Below, one piece after another: positions 1 to 9,954 of a stretch of DNA of 64,000 bases. The translations under genes and the position numbers were made by a program. The DNA comes from Magnaporthiopsis rhizophila. Its lineage: Eukaryota; Ascomycota; Sordariomycetes; Magnaporthales; Magnaporthaceae. Numbering within the stretch: the first letter of the stretch is position 1; each line of letters starts with the position of its first letter. The notes under the pieces were generated by a model, which saw only the letters and a list, made by a program, of their open reading frames with translations, searched no databases and had not been told where the DNA came from. The DNA is taken from the NCBI GenBank assembly GCA_003049465.1, contig PYSS01000012.1, forward strand, positions 62,001 to 126,000, in the 5' to 3' direction.

Positions 1-960
1 CTCAGCAACCCGCGCCACCTTCCCAGCCGACCGTTATCTCGTCGACTGGCGGAGAGTGACTCCACCGAGCAATGTGGCAAGCTTCCAAGCCGCCACGGTC
101 GCCAAACAGCACCGGCTTGGTTGCCGAAAAAGCCTCCTCGACTCCCTGTAGCAGGACGGTGTCAATGCTCCGCGTAAGTCGACGTTAGCTCGGCAAGCTA
201 TCCTCGCAGTGGTCCACCTCGACCGGGTCCGCCTTTGCGGCTCCGGTTCCACCGCGGGCCCTGTTGCACAGCGTGGCAGCGCCCTAGCCAGGTGCCGCGT
301 TTCGCGGGAACCGACCCGGCTTGTACTGCTCGGCGGGTCCATAAGACCACAAGAGATAGCGGGTATCATGCTCCATATGACATCATCAGAACCGCAACAG
401 CACCCCCTCTGCGTGGATACCAGCCTCGACGCTTGAGTGTACAGTGTTTTCCCTTTGAGCTTTCCTTCTTTTCCATGAGGCACCTAGGTATCTATTTTAT
501 CCCAGCCGCCAAGCCGCTTCCTGTACAACGGCCCGGCCGCCTTGGTCCTATGGTCTTGGCTCGGTGCTATCCGAGTCAGCCTGGCGAAAAGCTCTCGTTG
601 CCAGGGCCGGTTGGCACAGTGCTTCTCCATTGTCGCATCATCAGCCTCCATAGAATTCTCCGGTCCCGTGGAGCTGCGAGACCTAAAGAGCCTTCTAAGG
701 CGGTCGATGAAGACCCTGAAAAGTCTGCAAAAGGCTTTGCTACCATGATGTCAGGAATGCCTGATATCATGCTGCGCGGTTTTTCTTTTTCTTTTGTTGG
801 GCAAGTTTCAACCGCGACATCGGCCCCTCTCCTCAACATTCCTGTTTCGGGGCATCAACTGGTATCGCTTGGTTATTTCCCGCACCGGCGCCAGCAAACC
901 ACAAGCCACTCGAGATATCCATTTTGAAAATAGAGGAACACGAAAAGAAGGAATTGCACC
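1..960. other. Upstream intergenic region, no gene recognised
   Basis: Open frames here on both strands are short and match no family I know. The last part, before 961, is the 5' region of the aldo-keto reductase and ends in a good initiation context (cacc before the ATG). A CCTAGGT motif lies near 483, one of many similar short motifs in the window. Confidence 0.5.
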
Positions 961-1950
961 ATGCCGGCTTCTTTGTCCAACATGAAGTTCAGGCTGAACA
1001 ACGGCGTCGAGATGCCCGCCGTCGGGTTCGGGACCTTTGCGGCGTCAGAGTCGACGCCCGACGGATCCTACAGGGCCACCAAGGCGGCTCTCGAGGCCGG
1101 CTACAGACACCTCGACTGCGCCTGGTTCTACAAGAACGAGGCCGAGATCGGGAGGGCCATCCGCGACTTCCTGGCCGAGACCCCTTCCGTGTCGCGCGCC
1201 GACCTCTTCGTGTGCACAAAGGTCTGGAACCACCTGCACGCGCCCGAGGACGTGGCCTGGTCGCTGCAGAACTCTCTCGAGGCGCTCGGGCTCGATTACG
1301 TCGACCTGTTCCTGGTCCACTGGCCCATCGCGGCCGAGCGCGACGAGCACCGGCAGCCGCGGCTCGGCCCGGACGGCAAATACATCATCAACAGCGCCCT
1401 GACCGAGGACCCGACGCCGACGTGGCGCGCCATGGAGCAGCAGCAGCGCAGCGGCAAGGCTCGCGCCATCGGCGTGTCCAACTGGACCGTCGCGGGCTTG
1501 CGCCGGCTGCTGGACAATATCGCAGAGATCAAGCCGGCCGTCAACCAGGTCGAGATCCACCCGTACCTGCCCAACGAGGAGCTTGTAGCTTTCTGCCTGG
1601 CCAACGGCGTCCTGCCCGAGGCCTACTCGCCGCTCGGTTCCCAGGACCAGGTGCCGCACACGGGCGAGCGCGTGCGCGACGACCCGCGCCTCAACGAGAT
1701 CGCGCGCCGCAGCGGCCTGTCGCTCGCCCAGCTCCTGCTGGGCTGGGGCGTCCGTCGCGGATACGCAGTGCTGCCTAAGAGCAGCACCCCGGCCCGCATC
1801 GCGTCCAACCTCGACGTGCCTGCGCTCTCTGACGCCGACTACGAGGACGTCTGGAAGGTTGCCAGGGGCCGAAAGCCGACCCGTTTCGTTAATATGAAGG
1901 ACACTTTTGGCTTTGACCTCTGGCCCGAGGAGGCGGAGGCGTCGGTATAG
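961..1950 (+). CDS. Aldo-keto reductase, 329 aa
   Basis: Predicted NAD(P)H-dependent cytosolic oxidoreductase reducing aldehydes or ketones; substrate unknown. It is a single exon of full family length (about 300-330 aa). Family landmarks run in order: VGFGTF near residue 21, HLDCAWFYKNE at 50-60 with catalytic Asp52 and Tyr57, TKVWN with Lys87, LVHWP with His120, GVSNW, the substrate and cofactor segment around VNQVEIHPYLP, AYSPLGS and LPKSS, and a C-terminal substrate loop. The tetrad Asp-Tyr-Lys-His is complete, so the enzyme should be active. The ATG at 961 follows cacc; Met8 is a possible alternative start. It lies in the same orientation as a short-chain dehydrogenase and a zinc-cluster regulator, which suggests, but does not prove, a small metabolic cluster. 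Confidence 0.95.
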   Translation: MPASLSNMKFRLNNGVEMPAVGFGTFAASESTPDGSYRATKAALEAGYRHLDCAWFYKNEAEIGRAIRDFLAETPSVSRADLFVCTKVWNHLHAPEDVAWSLQNSLEALGLDYVDLFLVHWPIAAERDEHRQPRLGPDGKYIINSALTEDPTPTWRAMEQQQRSGKARAIGVSNWTVAGLRRLLDNIAEIKPAVNQVEIHPYLPNEELVAFCLANGVLPEAYSPLGSQDQVPHTGERVRDDPRLNEIARRSGLSLAQLLLGWGVRRGYAVLPKSSTPARIASNLDVPALSDADYEDVWKVARGRKPTRFVNMKDTFGFDLWPEEAEASV

Positions 1951-2588
1951 GTGTTGCCCAACCAAAGAGTTGGACCAGCGCTTTTGGATACTGTATGTAC
2001 CTGCCGGGTCTAATAAATGAACGCGTTGGAACATTGCTCGGAGCGGGGAGCTGTATCGTGCGGTGTTCTGCATGGGAGTCCGTCCGTATACGGGAGTAGC
2101 GGCCCGCAGCAGTGTTTGATGGGACCAAGGGTCAGCTTTCGGCGGCTTGGTTGCTTCACTTTTTGACACCCAAATACGAGGCCTTATCGCCGAGGCATTG
2201 CTTCTTGTAAAGGTGTCGGTTCTATCTGGCATGTGGTTGCCATTTCATGCGATCGCTCTTGTTCCAGGTCATGTCCTACATGGGTACCAATGTATATATG
2301 CAAGCAACTCCAGCCTGGGCACCTATGTAGGTATGCAAACAACTCCAGATGCCTGTCTGGTAAGAAGTCCTAGCGGCATGAGAGGGTGAGGGGCATTCAC
2401 AGAGGGACCGAAAGCGGTAAAATCGCGGCCGGGGTAAGACCGGCCTCTGTCGCTAAGACCCTTGTTCAGCTTACGATGGCACTGCGTCCATCCATAATAT
2501 CATTCACAGAACACAGAAACCCGAAGTTCGGGTGTGTGTCCTTTTCTCTTCATCGACAAGTCAACCTAAGGAGTAACCGCAAATAACC
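1951..2588. other. Intergenic region between the reductase and dehydrogenase genes
   Basis: About 640 bases holding the 3' flank of the aldo-keto reductase and the promoter of the downstream dehydrogenase. A short near-repeat (ATGTA with AACTCCAG) occurs around 2290-2350. No gene is recognised. Confidence 0.5.
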
Positions 2589-3639
2589 ATGGGTACCGGG
2601 GCGTCCTCGATCAAGCTCGACAAAGAAATACCGCCATCCCTGGCAGGCAAGGTCGTCGTCATTACTAGGGGAAACGTTGGTCTTGGCAGGCAAAGCGCGA
2701 TAGAGCTGGCCAAGAAAGGCCCCGCGGAGATCGTACGTGATGACTCTGCCTGCCTCCATGGACTATTTCTTTCTTCACCAAGGAGACATGGCTAACACGA
2801 CAAAACGCACATACGAGCCTCAGTGGATAGCATCGCGCAACAAAGTCAAGGGCGAGGAAGCCGTGGCGGAGATACAGAAGGTGGCAGGAGCGGATGGCAG
2901 CACGCCGCTGGTGAGATTCCTAGAGCTAGACCTCAGCTCGTTCGACTCAATCAAAGGCGCGACGCAAACACTCCTGGCAGCAACGGGCCGGATCAACATA
3001 CTCATGCTCAACGCTGGGGTGCTTGGCGGGCCACCGTCGACGACGGCGCAAGGGTACGAGGTGGGGTGGGGAGTCAACCACGTGGGCCACGCGCTGCTCT
3101 TCGAGCTGCTGCTGCCGCGGCTGCTCGATACGACCAGACGGCCCGGTGGCGACGGCGGCGTGCGGGTGATTAGCCTGAGCTCGATCGCGCACTACGTCCC
3201 TGTCTGGGACAGCATCGCGTGGGGGACGCTCAAGGGCGACGGGGCCTCGCTGTACCCGGTGCAGCGGTACGGGCAGAGCAAGATGGCAAACCTCGTGTAC
3301 GCGGCCGAGATTGCGCGGCGACACCCGCAGCTCGTCTCCGTTTCCGTGTACCCGGGCATCGTGGAGACGGACATCTTCGAGGCCAACGGCGGCGCCGGTC
3401 TGGTGGTTTCCCTGCTGCACCTCTACGCCTCGGTTTTCGGGACAACGGTCGAGGTCGGGGCCAGGACGCAGGTCTGGGCGGCAACGACGGCGACATCGAA
3501 CTTGGTCAATGGCGAGTATTACACTCCTGTTGGTACCGTAGTCGGCAGGACTCGGAGCCGGTCGAGCAGGAATCCAGAGCTGGGCAAAATGCTCTGGGAC
3601 TGGACCGGGAAGGTGCTTGAGGGACATGGATTAAATTGA
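2589..3639 (+). CDS. Short-chain dehydrogenase/reductase, about 319 aa, one intron
   Basis: NAD(P)-dependent oxidoreductase of the classical SDR fold. Exon 1 is 2589-2732 (48 codons). A 91-nt intron, 2733-2823, has a GTACGT donor and CAG acceptor in phase 0. Exon 2 is 2824-3639. The spliced protein has the Rossmann segment VVVITRGNVGLG, the cofactor-specificity region WIASRN, LMLNAG, the catalytic Ser in VISLSS and the catalytic YGQSK (YxxxK). The C-terminal half resembles the WW-domain oxidoreductase/retinol dehydrogenase-like SDRs common in fungi. One oddity is the first turn of the glycine motif, which reads T-R-G-N-V-G-L-G where TGG or TGA is usual; Arg there may affect cofactor binding. 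It is co-oriented with its two neighbours. Confidence 0.9.
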
Positions 3640-4439
3640 GCGAGGCGGTGGCGCTGTCTGTATTTCACCTTTCAAGGATGGCCGGCTTCAAACCAGGTGT
3701 TATCCATCCAATTGGATTGGGTGGCAGCTGCTCGCATCGGACAAGCAGTCGGGCGTCCGGGCGCTAACTAGGCCGACCTAGCCAAAGCTTAACCCTCTCC
3801 TCTCCCCTATCTGCTTGCCACGCTCGCCGTTCTCCAACATAGTTCCCATCCGGGCATGGTCGCATCATCTTCCCTCCCTCCCGCTGGGCCCAGGCTTGCC
3901 AGCTCACTGTCGGTCGAGATAAGCAGAGCCCGAGGCAGACCGAGCGAGCACGGAGAAAAATCAATACCAAGGCTCGCGCTAGGTGGGTGCGCCGAATCCG
4001 ACGAGCGACACAATCTCCCCTCTTTTCTCGTCAATGATTGGCTCGCCTTCCCAAACGCAATGCTTCCGCTATCTTGCGGGACCGAGAACGTAAAATCCCG
4101 GTCGCCACGTTTCTAATTTCGGGTTTGCGCCGGCAGCCGAATGGAATGGAATGACCCCCGCGTCCCGTCCGCCCTACCAAAGGTCAGATGGGCAATGATA
4201 ACGACGAAACGATGCCCTGCTGGGCCCGCGCCAGGGCCCCCCTGGATTGGCCAACGCAGCACGTCAGAGAAGCCTGGACTGGCGTGCCGTGTAGTGGTGG
4301 GGGTCTGGTATTGCCTGAGCACACCATCCACACGCTTATTGCAGCATGAATCCCATCATTGCCCCGACCATGGCCTGGCCCGCCTTCAGTGGCTGGCCTG
4401 TGCCTTGGCTTCCCATTGTCGAGATGGGCTCGTCCACTT

Positions 4440-4477
<38 letters not shown>

Positions 4478-4478
4478 N

Positions 4479-4513
<35 letters not shown>

Positions 4514-4744
4514 TCTGGCTGACAAGTGTCCGCAACACAAGCAGCCTTCTACTTGTTTTCGCTTCTCCCTTGAGCGTCTCGGTCTGTGGACGGGGATTCC
4601 TGCTAAACTTCTTGCTATCAACCCTTATCTCGAGCAGCAGGGAGCCCGGTCGTTGTTCTTCTGCGAGCCGGGCAACTAATAATACAGGCACCCACCAGGC
4701 ATTGTGGCATTGTCTCGGTCCGTCCAGCCAACTACCAACCGAAA
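3640..4744. other. Intergenic region with a poly-T tract
   Basis: The 1.1 kb between the dehydrogenase stop and the start of the zinc-cluster regulator. Reading frames through it exist only because of low complexity and show no family signature. It contains the poly-T run listed separately and is probably the regulator's promoter and 5' leader. Confidence 0.5.
4441..4512. repeat. Poly-T tract with one unresolved base
   Basis: About 72 consecutive T with an N at 4478, about 230 bases upstream of the regulator's start codon. The N suggests that sequencing or assembly failed in the homopolymer, so the true length is unknown. Confidence 0.95.
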
Positions 4745-7237
4745 ATGGATCTGAATCAATATACTGCGTGCTTCCCATCGTCGGGGTCCCCAAAGACAAC
4801 ATGTCGACAGTGTCGTTTGCGCAAGGTTGGCTTGTCCCGGCTGCCCTCTTTGTGACCGCACAGCCGACTGACGCTGTCTCTAGGTCCGCTGCGACGGCCG
4901 CCAAGACGGCTGTGGCAACTGCATGCGTCTCAGCTTCACCTGCTCCCTGGCAGCAACGAGCATCGCCGACTTGGACCTGCAGGAGGACTCGACAGAAGAG
5001 CTTGTCGTCCAGCTCCGTCCTAAGCGCCGGAGGGGCAGCAGAGCCTGCACTGCCTGCAGGAAAATGAAAGTCCGCTGCTCCGGGACTCTGCCGCATTGCG
5101 CCACCTGCGAACGCCGTGGCATAGCCTGCCAGTATCCGACCCTCAAAAGACAAGCTGCCCCGGGGTCTGCGCAGACGATCGGTATTGTTTCTGCGAGGAG
5201 ACCAAGCGTCCATCTCTCAGCGCCTGCCTCGGCTTTTTCCCCTGATGGAGTCGACGCCAAAGTGCCGGACTCACCTCTCGAGAAGTTCGTTTAGCGTTCC
5301 GACCCTCACTTTCTCTTTTGATATGAACTGGCAGTAGCTAACCGTTATTTGCCATCCACTATAGCGACTCTCCTCTTCTGAACCAGCATATTCCCCATCT
5401 GGTTGACCGCTTTTTCGCCCGCAGCTATCCTCTCCCTTGCTTTTCGTTCTTGCACCCAGCCTCGACCAAAGAACATGCCAAACAGGGGCGGCTCGACAAG
5501 GCTCTCACCTTTGCCATATGTGGCATCACTGCGCTCCACTCGAATCAGGGGCTGCGGACCCGGCGCGAGGACAGCGCCATCTGGGCACGCATGGCGGAGC
5601 AACTCATCTGGCAACATCTCGAGGCCCCCTCACTGCCGCGTCTCCAGGGCCTCCTGCTTCTCATCAACTATCTTATGGAGACCGGAAGCTTCCACAAGGC
5701 ATTCATGTTTTCGTCTCTCGCCTCGCGGGCAGCCATCACCCTCGGCTTGAACCACGAAAGGCCAGAGCTAGACTTTGTCTCACAGGAGACACGAAGGCGA
5801 ACGATGTGGTCGCTGAGACTGACAGAGCGCTACTTCTCTCTGGGCTTGACGGAGTTCGAGCTTTTCCCTCTCGACAATATCAATATACAACCTCCTAGCT
5901 ACGAGAGCGCATTCGGTGATTCCCAACTGGCCTCTCCCAGCACTCGGGCCGCGCCGGAGACCGCCGATTTCGGTGCATACAGCCTCTTTGTGAGACTGGA
6001 GACGGTTCGGAGAGAAATCATGAGGCTGACGAGGAGAATTACAAACCTAGCCGACGAGCCCCAAAAGCTGGCTAGTCGCACAAAGGAGCTTAGCGGCCAG
6101 CTGGCAGATATAGCGTCACAGATGCCGATGCCACCAGCTCTGACTTCCTCTAGGATATCTACACTGCTCCAGAACCCATGGCTTCCTCGTCACATCGCGT
6201 TCAATCTTTCATGGCATCAATGCCATTGCGATCTCCACAGGCTGGTCTTGGCCGGCTACTCTCGAGCCGTTCCGGTTCCAGCTCTGGCCCAGCTCGACGA
6301 ACATCACAAGTCCAATGCCGCGCGCCTTTGTTTGGAACACGCCATGGCAATAACCAAGACGCTATCAGATCTATATCAGCTCAGCGTCTCCCCACCGCTT
6401 CTCGAGTATGACACTGCACTCTGCGCGTACCACGCCATCCGTCTCACACTCGACATGTGCGGTTCCCGCCAGCATAATCTCACCGACCACCCGAGCACAG
6501 CCCCTGACACTGCCATCAGGCAGGCGGAGCTCGCCTTGGCTGCCCTGAAGCGGCTGTTTCCCTCATCTCCCTTGGTCGGGCCCATTATCGACGATATCGG
6601 AAGACTGATGTCCAGTCGGGAATCGTCTCTTCCGTCCTCGTCTCCCACACTTTCCCTTCGTGGGGAAAGCTTCGAGGGCTCCATGGCCAAGGATGCAAAA
6701 GTAGTGGAGGAGGAAAAAACCCAGTCCCCCGACGCCAGCGCCAAACTCAAGCACTCCGAGGAGCACGTGTCGTGGGCCGAGCGCACCCGCCAAAAGCTAG
6801 CCATTCACAGCCTCCTACGCCAGAATAATGTTTCTGACGATGAGGAGAGTGGCGACGACGGGTTCGAGACGGACGTGGCTGACCGCGCCTCTCGCCCGAC
6901 TCGCAGCAGTGGGTCGTTCTCGGTCACAGCGCACGCCAGCAGCATCACTCGAAACGTAACGCCAACAGATTATGCGGCTGCGCGGCCCGGATCCCCTCGT
7001 TCTCCTATTTCATCTCGGCGAAACACCGCCGAAGCGAATCAGCCCGCCGAACGATATCAAAAACCATTCGGCATCCCTAGCCCGGGCGACGAAGCTCAAA
7101 CGGGACAGGATGGTAGTTTCAAGTTTGAGATTGATGGCAGCCAACACGATCGCCTCAATGGACCGAACAGGAGGCTTCAGTTCCCCCTTTTCCCATGGTT
7201 TGGAGGCACCGAGACGGATAGACTCTTGGTTCTCTGA
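4745..7237 (+). CDS. Transcription factor with two Zn2Cys6 clusters and a fungal-specific TF domain, about 778 aa
   Basis: Nuclear DNA-binding regulator. Exon 1 is 4745-4825. A 58-nt intron, 4826-4883, has a CTGAC branch site and CTCTAG acceptor. Exon 2 starts at 4884 and completes a first zinc cluster with spacing C-x2-C-x6-C-x6-C-x2-C-x6-C (CRQCRLRK, then VRCDG...CGNC...C). About 45 residues later a second full cluster follows with identical spacing (CTACRKMKVRC...CATC...C), preceded by basic KRRRGSR. Exon 3 (to 7237) carries the fungal-specific transcription factor domain: HLVDRFFAR, YPLPCFSFLHPAS, ALTFAICGITAL, and an ETRRRTMWSL segment, then a Ser/Pro-rich acidic tail. The exon 2/3 join is uncertain. 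A phase-consistent intron is 5289-5386, but the better branch/acceptor pair (CTAAC then TAG at 5364) does not keep frame with the donor at 5289. Confidence 0.88.
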
Positions 7238-7572
7238 AAAAAAGGGTATGCGGGAGTACGCGCCGTGGTGTTGGCGTTCTATTCTCTTATACTTTTAAGG
7301 GCGCTACCTAAGTTCGTCGGGACCGCGGAAAGACAGCCACGGGAAGAGAGTTCACCCCTACCGACAATGTTTAACCATCCCACTACTCCTGGCATTACAA
7401 GCTTGCTCTGATGGATGAACCCGTCGGTATGTCATGGAACTGTCCCTGGGTGAGGACTGAACGTCACCATACGCTCGGGTATACTCGCCTCTCTTAACCA
7501 CACCACCACCCAGTGCCTTATCCCCTTCCCAGCAAGACATTCAGCCTGCCGGAAGCGATCGGATACGGCGAA
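7238..7572. other. Intergenic region
   Basis: About 335 bases between the regulator and the next gene. No gene or repeat is recognised; it should hold a terminator region and a promoter. Confidence 0.5.
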
Positions 7573-9009
7573 ATGGTCTCCTGGTGGCCAATCAACAAGG
7601 CGAACAAGCCATTTGACCTACTCGGCCTCCCCCGCGAAGTAAGGCAGCAGATAATCCTGAAGGCAGTCCAGGGTGTAGAATTGCGGCCCAAAACGCACGT
7701 CACTATACATAGTCTTATGCAGACGTGCAGGGCTCTCCGCGAGGATATTTTGGGACTCATCCCTGGCGGGTACTTCCGGTGCAAATGCTCCCGCAACGAT
7801 CCCATCTCATGCACGCATCGCCCGGTGCTGAGCGAGATGAGGATCACGGTAACGCCCGCCATGACCAACCACAGGCGGCTCGACATCCGACTCACATCCG
7901 TCGCGGGCCTGTCCTGGAGCGTCGACAACACGGGCGACCACAGCCGCTCGTGGATGAAGATTGTGGCCCTCTATCGTCCCATGAAGGTTGTGCTTGAACT
8001 CCGAGCCCCTGGCAAGCGCAACAACAACAGCCCCATGGTCTCGTTCTTCGTCCTCCGCGCCAAGCTGTTCGAGGTCTGCCGGTTTCTGTCAAGCCTCGAC
8101 AACAGCCTCTGCGGCCGCGAGGACCTGGTCGTCCTCTTCCGGGAGCCGCCGCCCACGGCGAGCGAGAACGCCGCCGCCGCCGGGTCACGGGGCGGAGAAG
8201 AAGCCTCCTTCTGGACCTATCGCAAATACTGCGAACCCCGCGCGGTCCGGAAGTGGACCGCCGAGCTCATGGGCGGCAGGAGGTTGCTGCTCCCGGACGA
8301 GTGCCCTCCCCTCTGGGAGGCCCTGGCCGTGCCCGTGTGCCAGCACGAGGCTTGGATGTTTGCCTCGGTCGAGTTCGACCGCCCGCCCCCGGACCTGCCT
8401 CTGTGCCTCGTCATGTGCGGTTCGTTCGCCGACACGGACCGAATCGGGCTGCGGTGGCGGACCCAGCGGCGGATGCGCGTGTACGAGCGGCCCTGGGCGC
8501 TCCGCTGCCAGATCTGCCTCCACAGCCGGGTGTGGCCGCTGGCGGCCTTGCAGGCCTGGGCCCGGTCGCTGTTCCCGGCCGTGGTGTGGAGCGCCCAGTC
8601 CCTGCTCAGGGCGCTCAACCTGCGGCCTCCTCCCCCGCGGGAAACCTTTGTGCCAGTGCGGTACGTGGAGCCGCTCTGGGTGGACATCTACAGGGAGATT
8701 TACGGCCGCGTCCCGCTCCTGGGCGAGTTCGAGGTCTGGGCCGTCGAGCGCACGGCCATCCGGGACCGCGTCGCCCTGTTCGACGTGGTCGTCTCCCGCG
8801 CCGTGCTCAAGCGGCTCCGTGCCGTCAAGCCGCACGGCGCCCCCGCGCTAGCCCGCTGGCTGAGGCCCGTGTGCAAGCCCCGGTTCGCGGAGCTGGGGCG
8901 GCGCGGCCGCGGCGGTCGTTTGCGCTCCCAGGCGGCTCGCGAGTTTCGGTCTTGTCACGAGGACATGAGGAGGACGCTCTCCGCGCACGTGAAGAGGTGC
9001 GGGGTTTGA
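7573..9009 (+). CDS. Hypothetical protein with an F-box-like N-terminus, 478 aa
   Basis: A single exon with strong GC-rich coding character. I chose the ATG at 7573 (MVSWWP) because the upstream in-frame extension has no ATG. Near the N-terminus, FDLLGLPREVRQQIIL followed by LMQTCRALREDI resembles the degenerate F-box-like motif (LP.E.R..I, then C..LR) seen in many fungal proteins of unknown function. If that is right, it could be an adaptor of an SCF ubiquitin ligase. The rest is Arg/Leu/Trp-rich and matches no family I recognise. No signal peptide or membrane segment is evident. Existence as a gene is likely; the F-box assignment is tentative. Confidence 0.7.
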   Translation: MVSWWPINKANKPFDLLGLPREVRQQIILKAVQGVELRPKTHVTIHSLMQTCRALREDILGLIPGGYFRCKCSRNDPISCTHRPVLSEMRITVTPAMTNHRRLDIRLTSVAGLSWSVDNTGDHSRSWMKIVALYRPMKVVLELRAPGKRNNNSPMVSFFVLRAKLFEVCRFLSSLDNSLCGREDLVVLFREPPPTASENAAAAGSRGGEEASFWTYRKYCEPRAVRKWTAELMGGRRLLLPDECPPLWEALAVPVCQHEAWMFASVEFDRPPPDLPLCLVMCGSFADTDRIGLRWRTQRRMRVYERPWALRCQICLHSRVWPLAALQAWARSLFPAVVWSAQSLLRALNLRPPPPRETFVPVRYVEPLWVDIYREIYGRVPLLGEFEVWAVERTAIRDRVALFDVVVSRAVLKRLRAVKPHGAPALARWLRPVCKPRFAELGRRGRGGRLRSQAAREFRSCHEDMRRTLSAHVKRCGV

Positions 9010-9954
9010 CTGGCCGGGTTTTTGTTGGTCGTTACTGGGTTGTTTTCGATTTTTGTATCTTTTTTTGTTGCTGTGTTTCCCTTTATGTACACGTATACCC
9101 ATTCTTGCATATCTCAACGATCAGTCTAGTCTCCATCTAGCGTTCGGTTTAGAGCAACGGTCAAACTACTGTTTTGGTCCTTCTTCCTTGCAGATTTCCG
9201 GGCATGCCTGTGCCATGACATCACACGCCGTTCGGTGGTGGCATCACGGGCGGCGCTGCCGTCTCGCAACAATTGCTTATATCGCCAAGCTTTTCCCATT
9301 GGCAAAGACCATCCAGCCAGTCCAATCGTGGACTTTAAACAAAACCCAGGCACCGAAATGAGGGGTACTGTATGTCTCGCATCCGGCTCGCATTCCCAAG
9401 CGTTCGCCGAAAGGGTGACAGGATCGACGATGGGCAGCGAAGATGCAGACCTGCGCCCAATATGTCCAAATGGGCAACTGTCCTAAAAATAGCCCGTCGG
9501 TGTGCCCACCACTTTCCCGGGAAAAACACGGATTTTAATTTGCCGACATATTGTGCTCGTGTAGTAGTTCTGGTTCCTGGCTCGGCGTGGGCATCAGCTG
9601 CGGCTTTCATGGGTTCGGCTAATACGGGCACTGCAGCGTCGATGGAAGGGGAAGAAAGAGCACGATGGTCACCGGTAGGAATGGGTGGTGGTGGCACTGT
9701 CTTTCCGTGATCCCTTTACGGCAGACATTTGCACCTTGGCGTTGTAATGTTTTCAGCTGTGTTGGGGTATAAAAAGGGATGGACATATCCTCAAGATGCG
9801 AGCATTCCTCGCCGAGTTGCGGAAGGTTACCTATACCTCGTCTCATCTCGATCACCGGTGTCTATCAAAGTACGTCGGTACCTACTGTCTAGGTGTCGAT
9901 CATCTCATTGACAGGGCCTGCCTACTGCTGCCCACTAAGAACTCGTTCAACACC
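9010..9954. promoter_or_regulatory. Intergenic region with a TATA box before the DUF4419 gene
   Basis: No gene is recognised in these 945 bases. TATAAAAA at 9768-9775 is a good TATA box. Transcription starting about 30 bases downstream would begin near 9800, which argues for the ATG at 9955 rather than the in-frame ATG at 9796 as the start of the next gene. Confidence 0.55.

Noticed and set aside
4141..5067. Open frame through the poly-T tract and across the first zinc cluster in another frame
   Set aside because: It encodes a Phe run and reads the zinc cluster out of frame. The spliced model from 4745 explains both cysteine clusters.
9796..9954. Upstream in-frame ATG for the DUF4419 protein
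   Set aside because: It lies about 20 bases after the TATA box, at or before the expected transcription start, and its extension has no family match.
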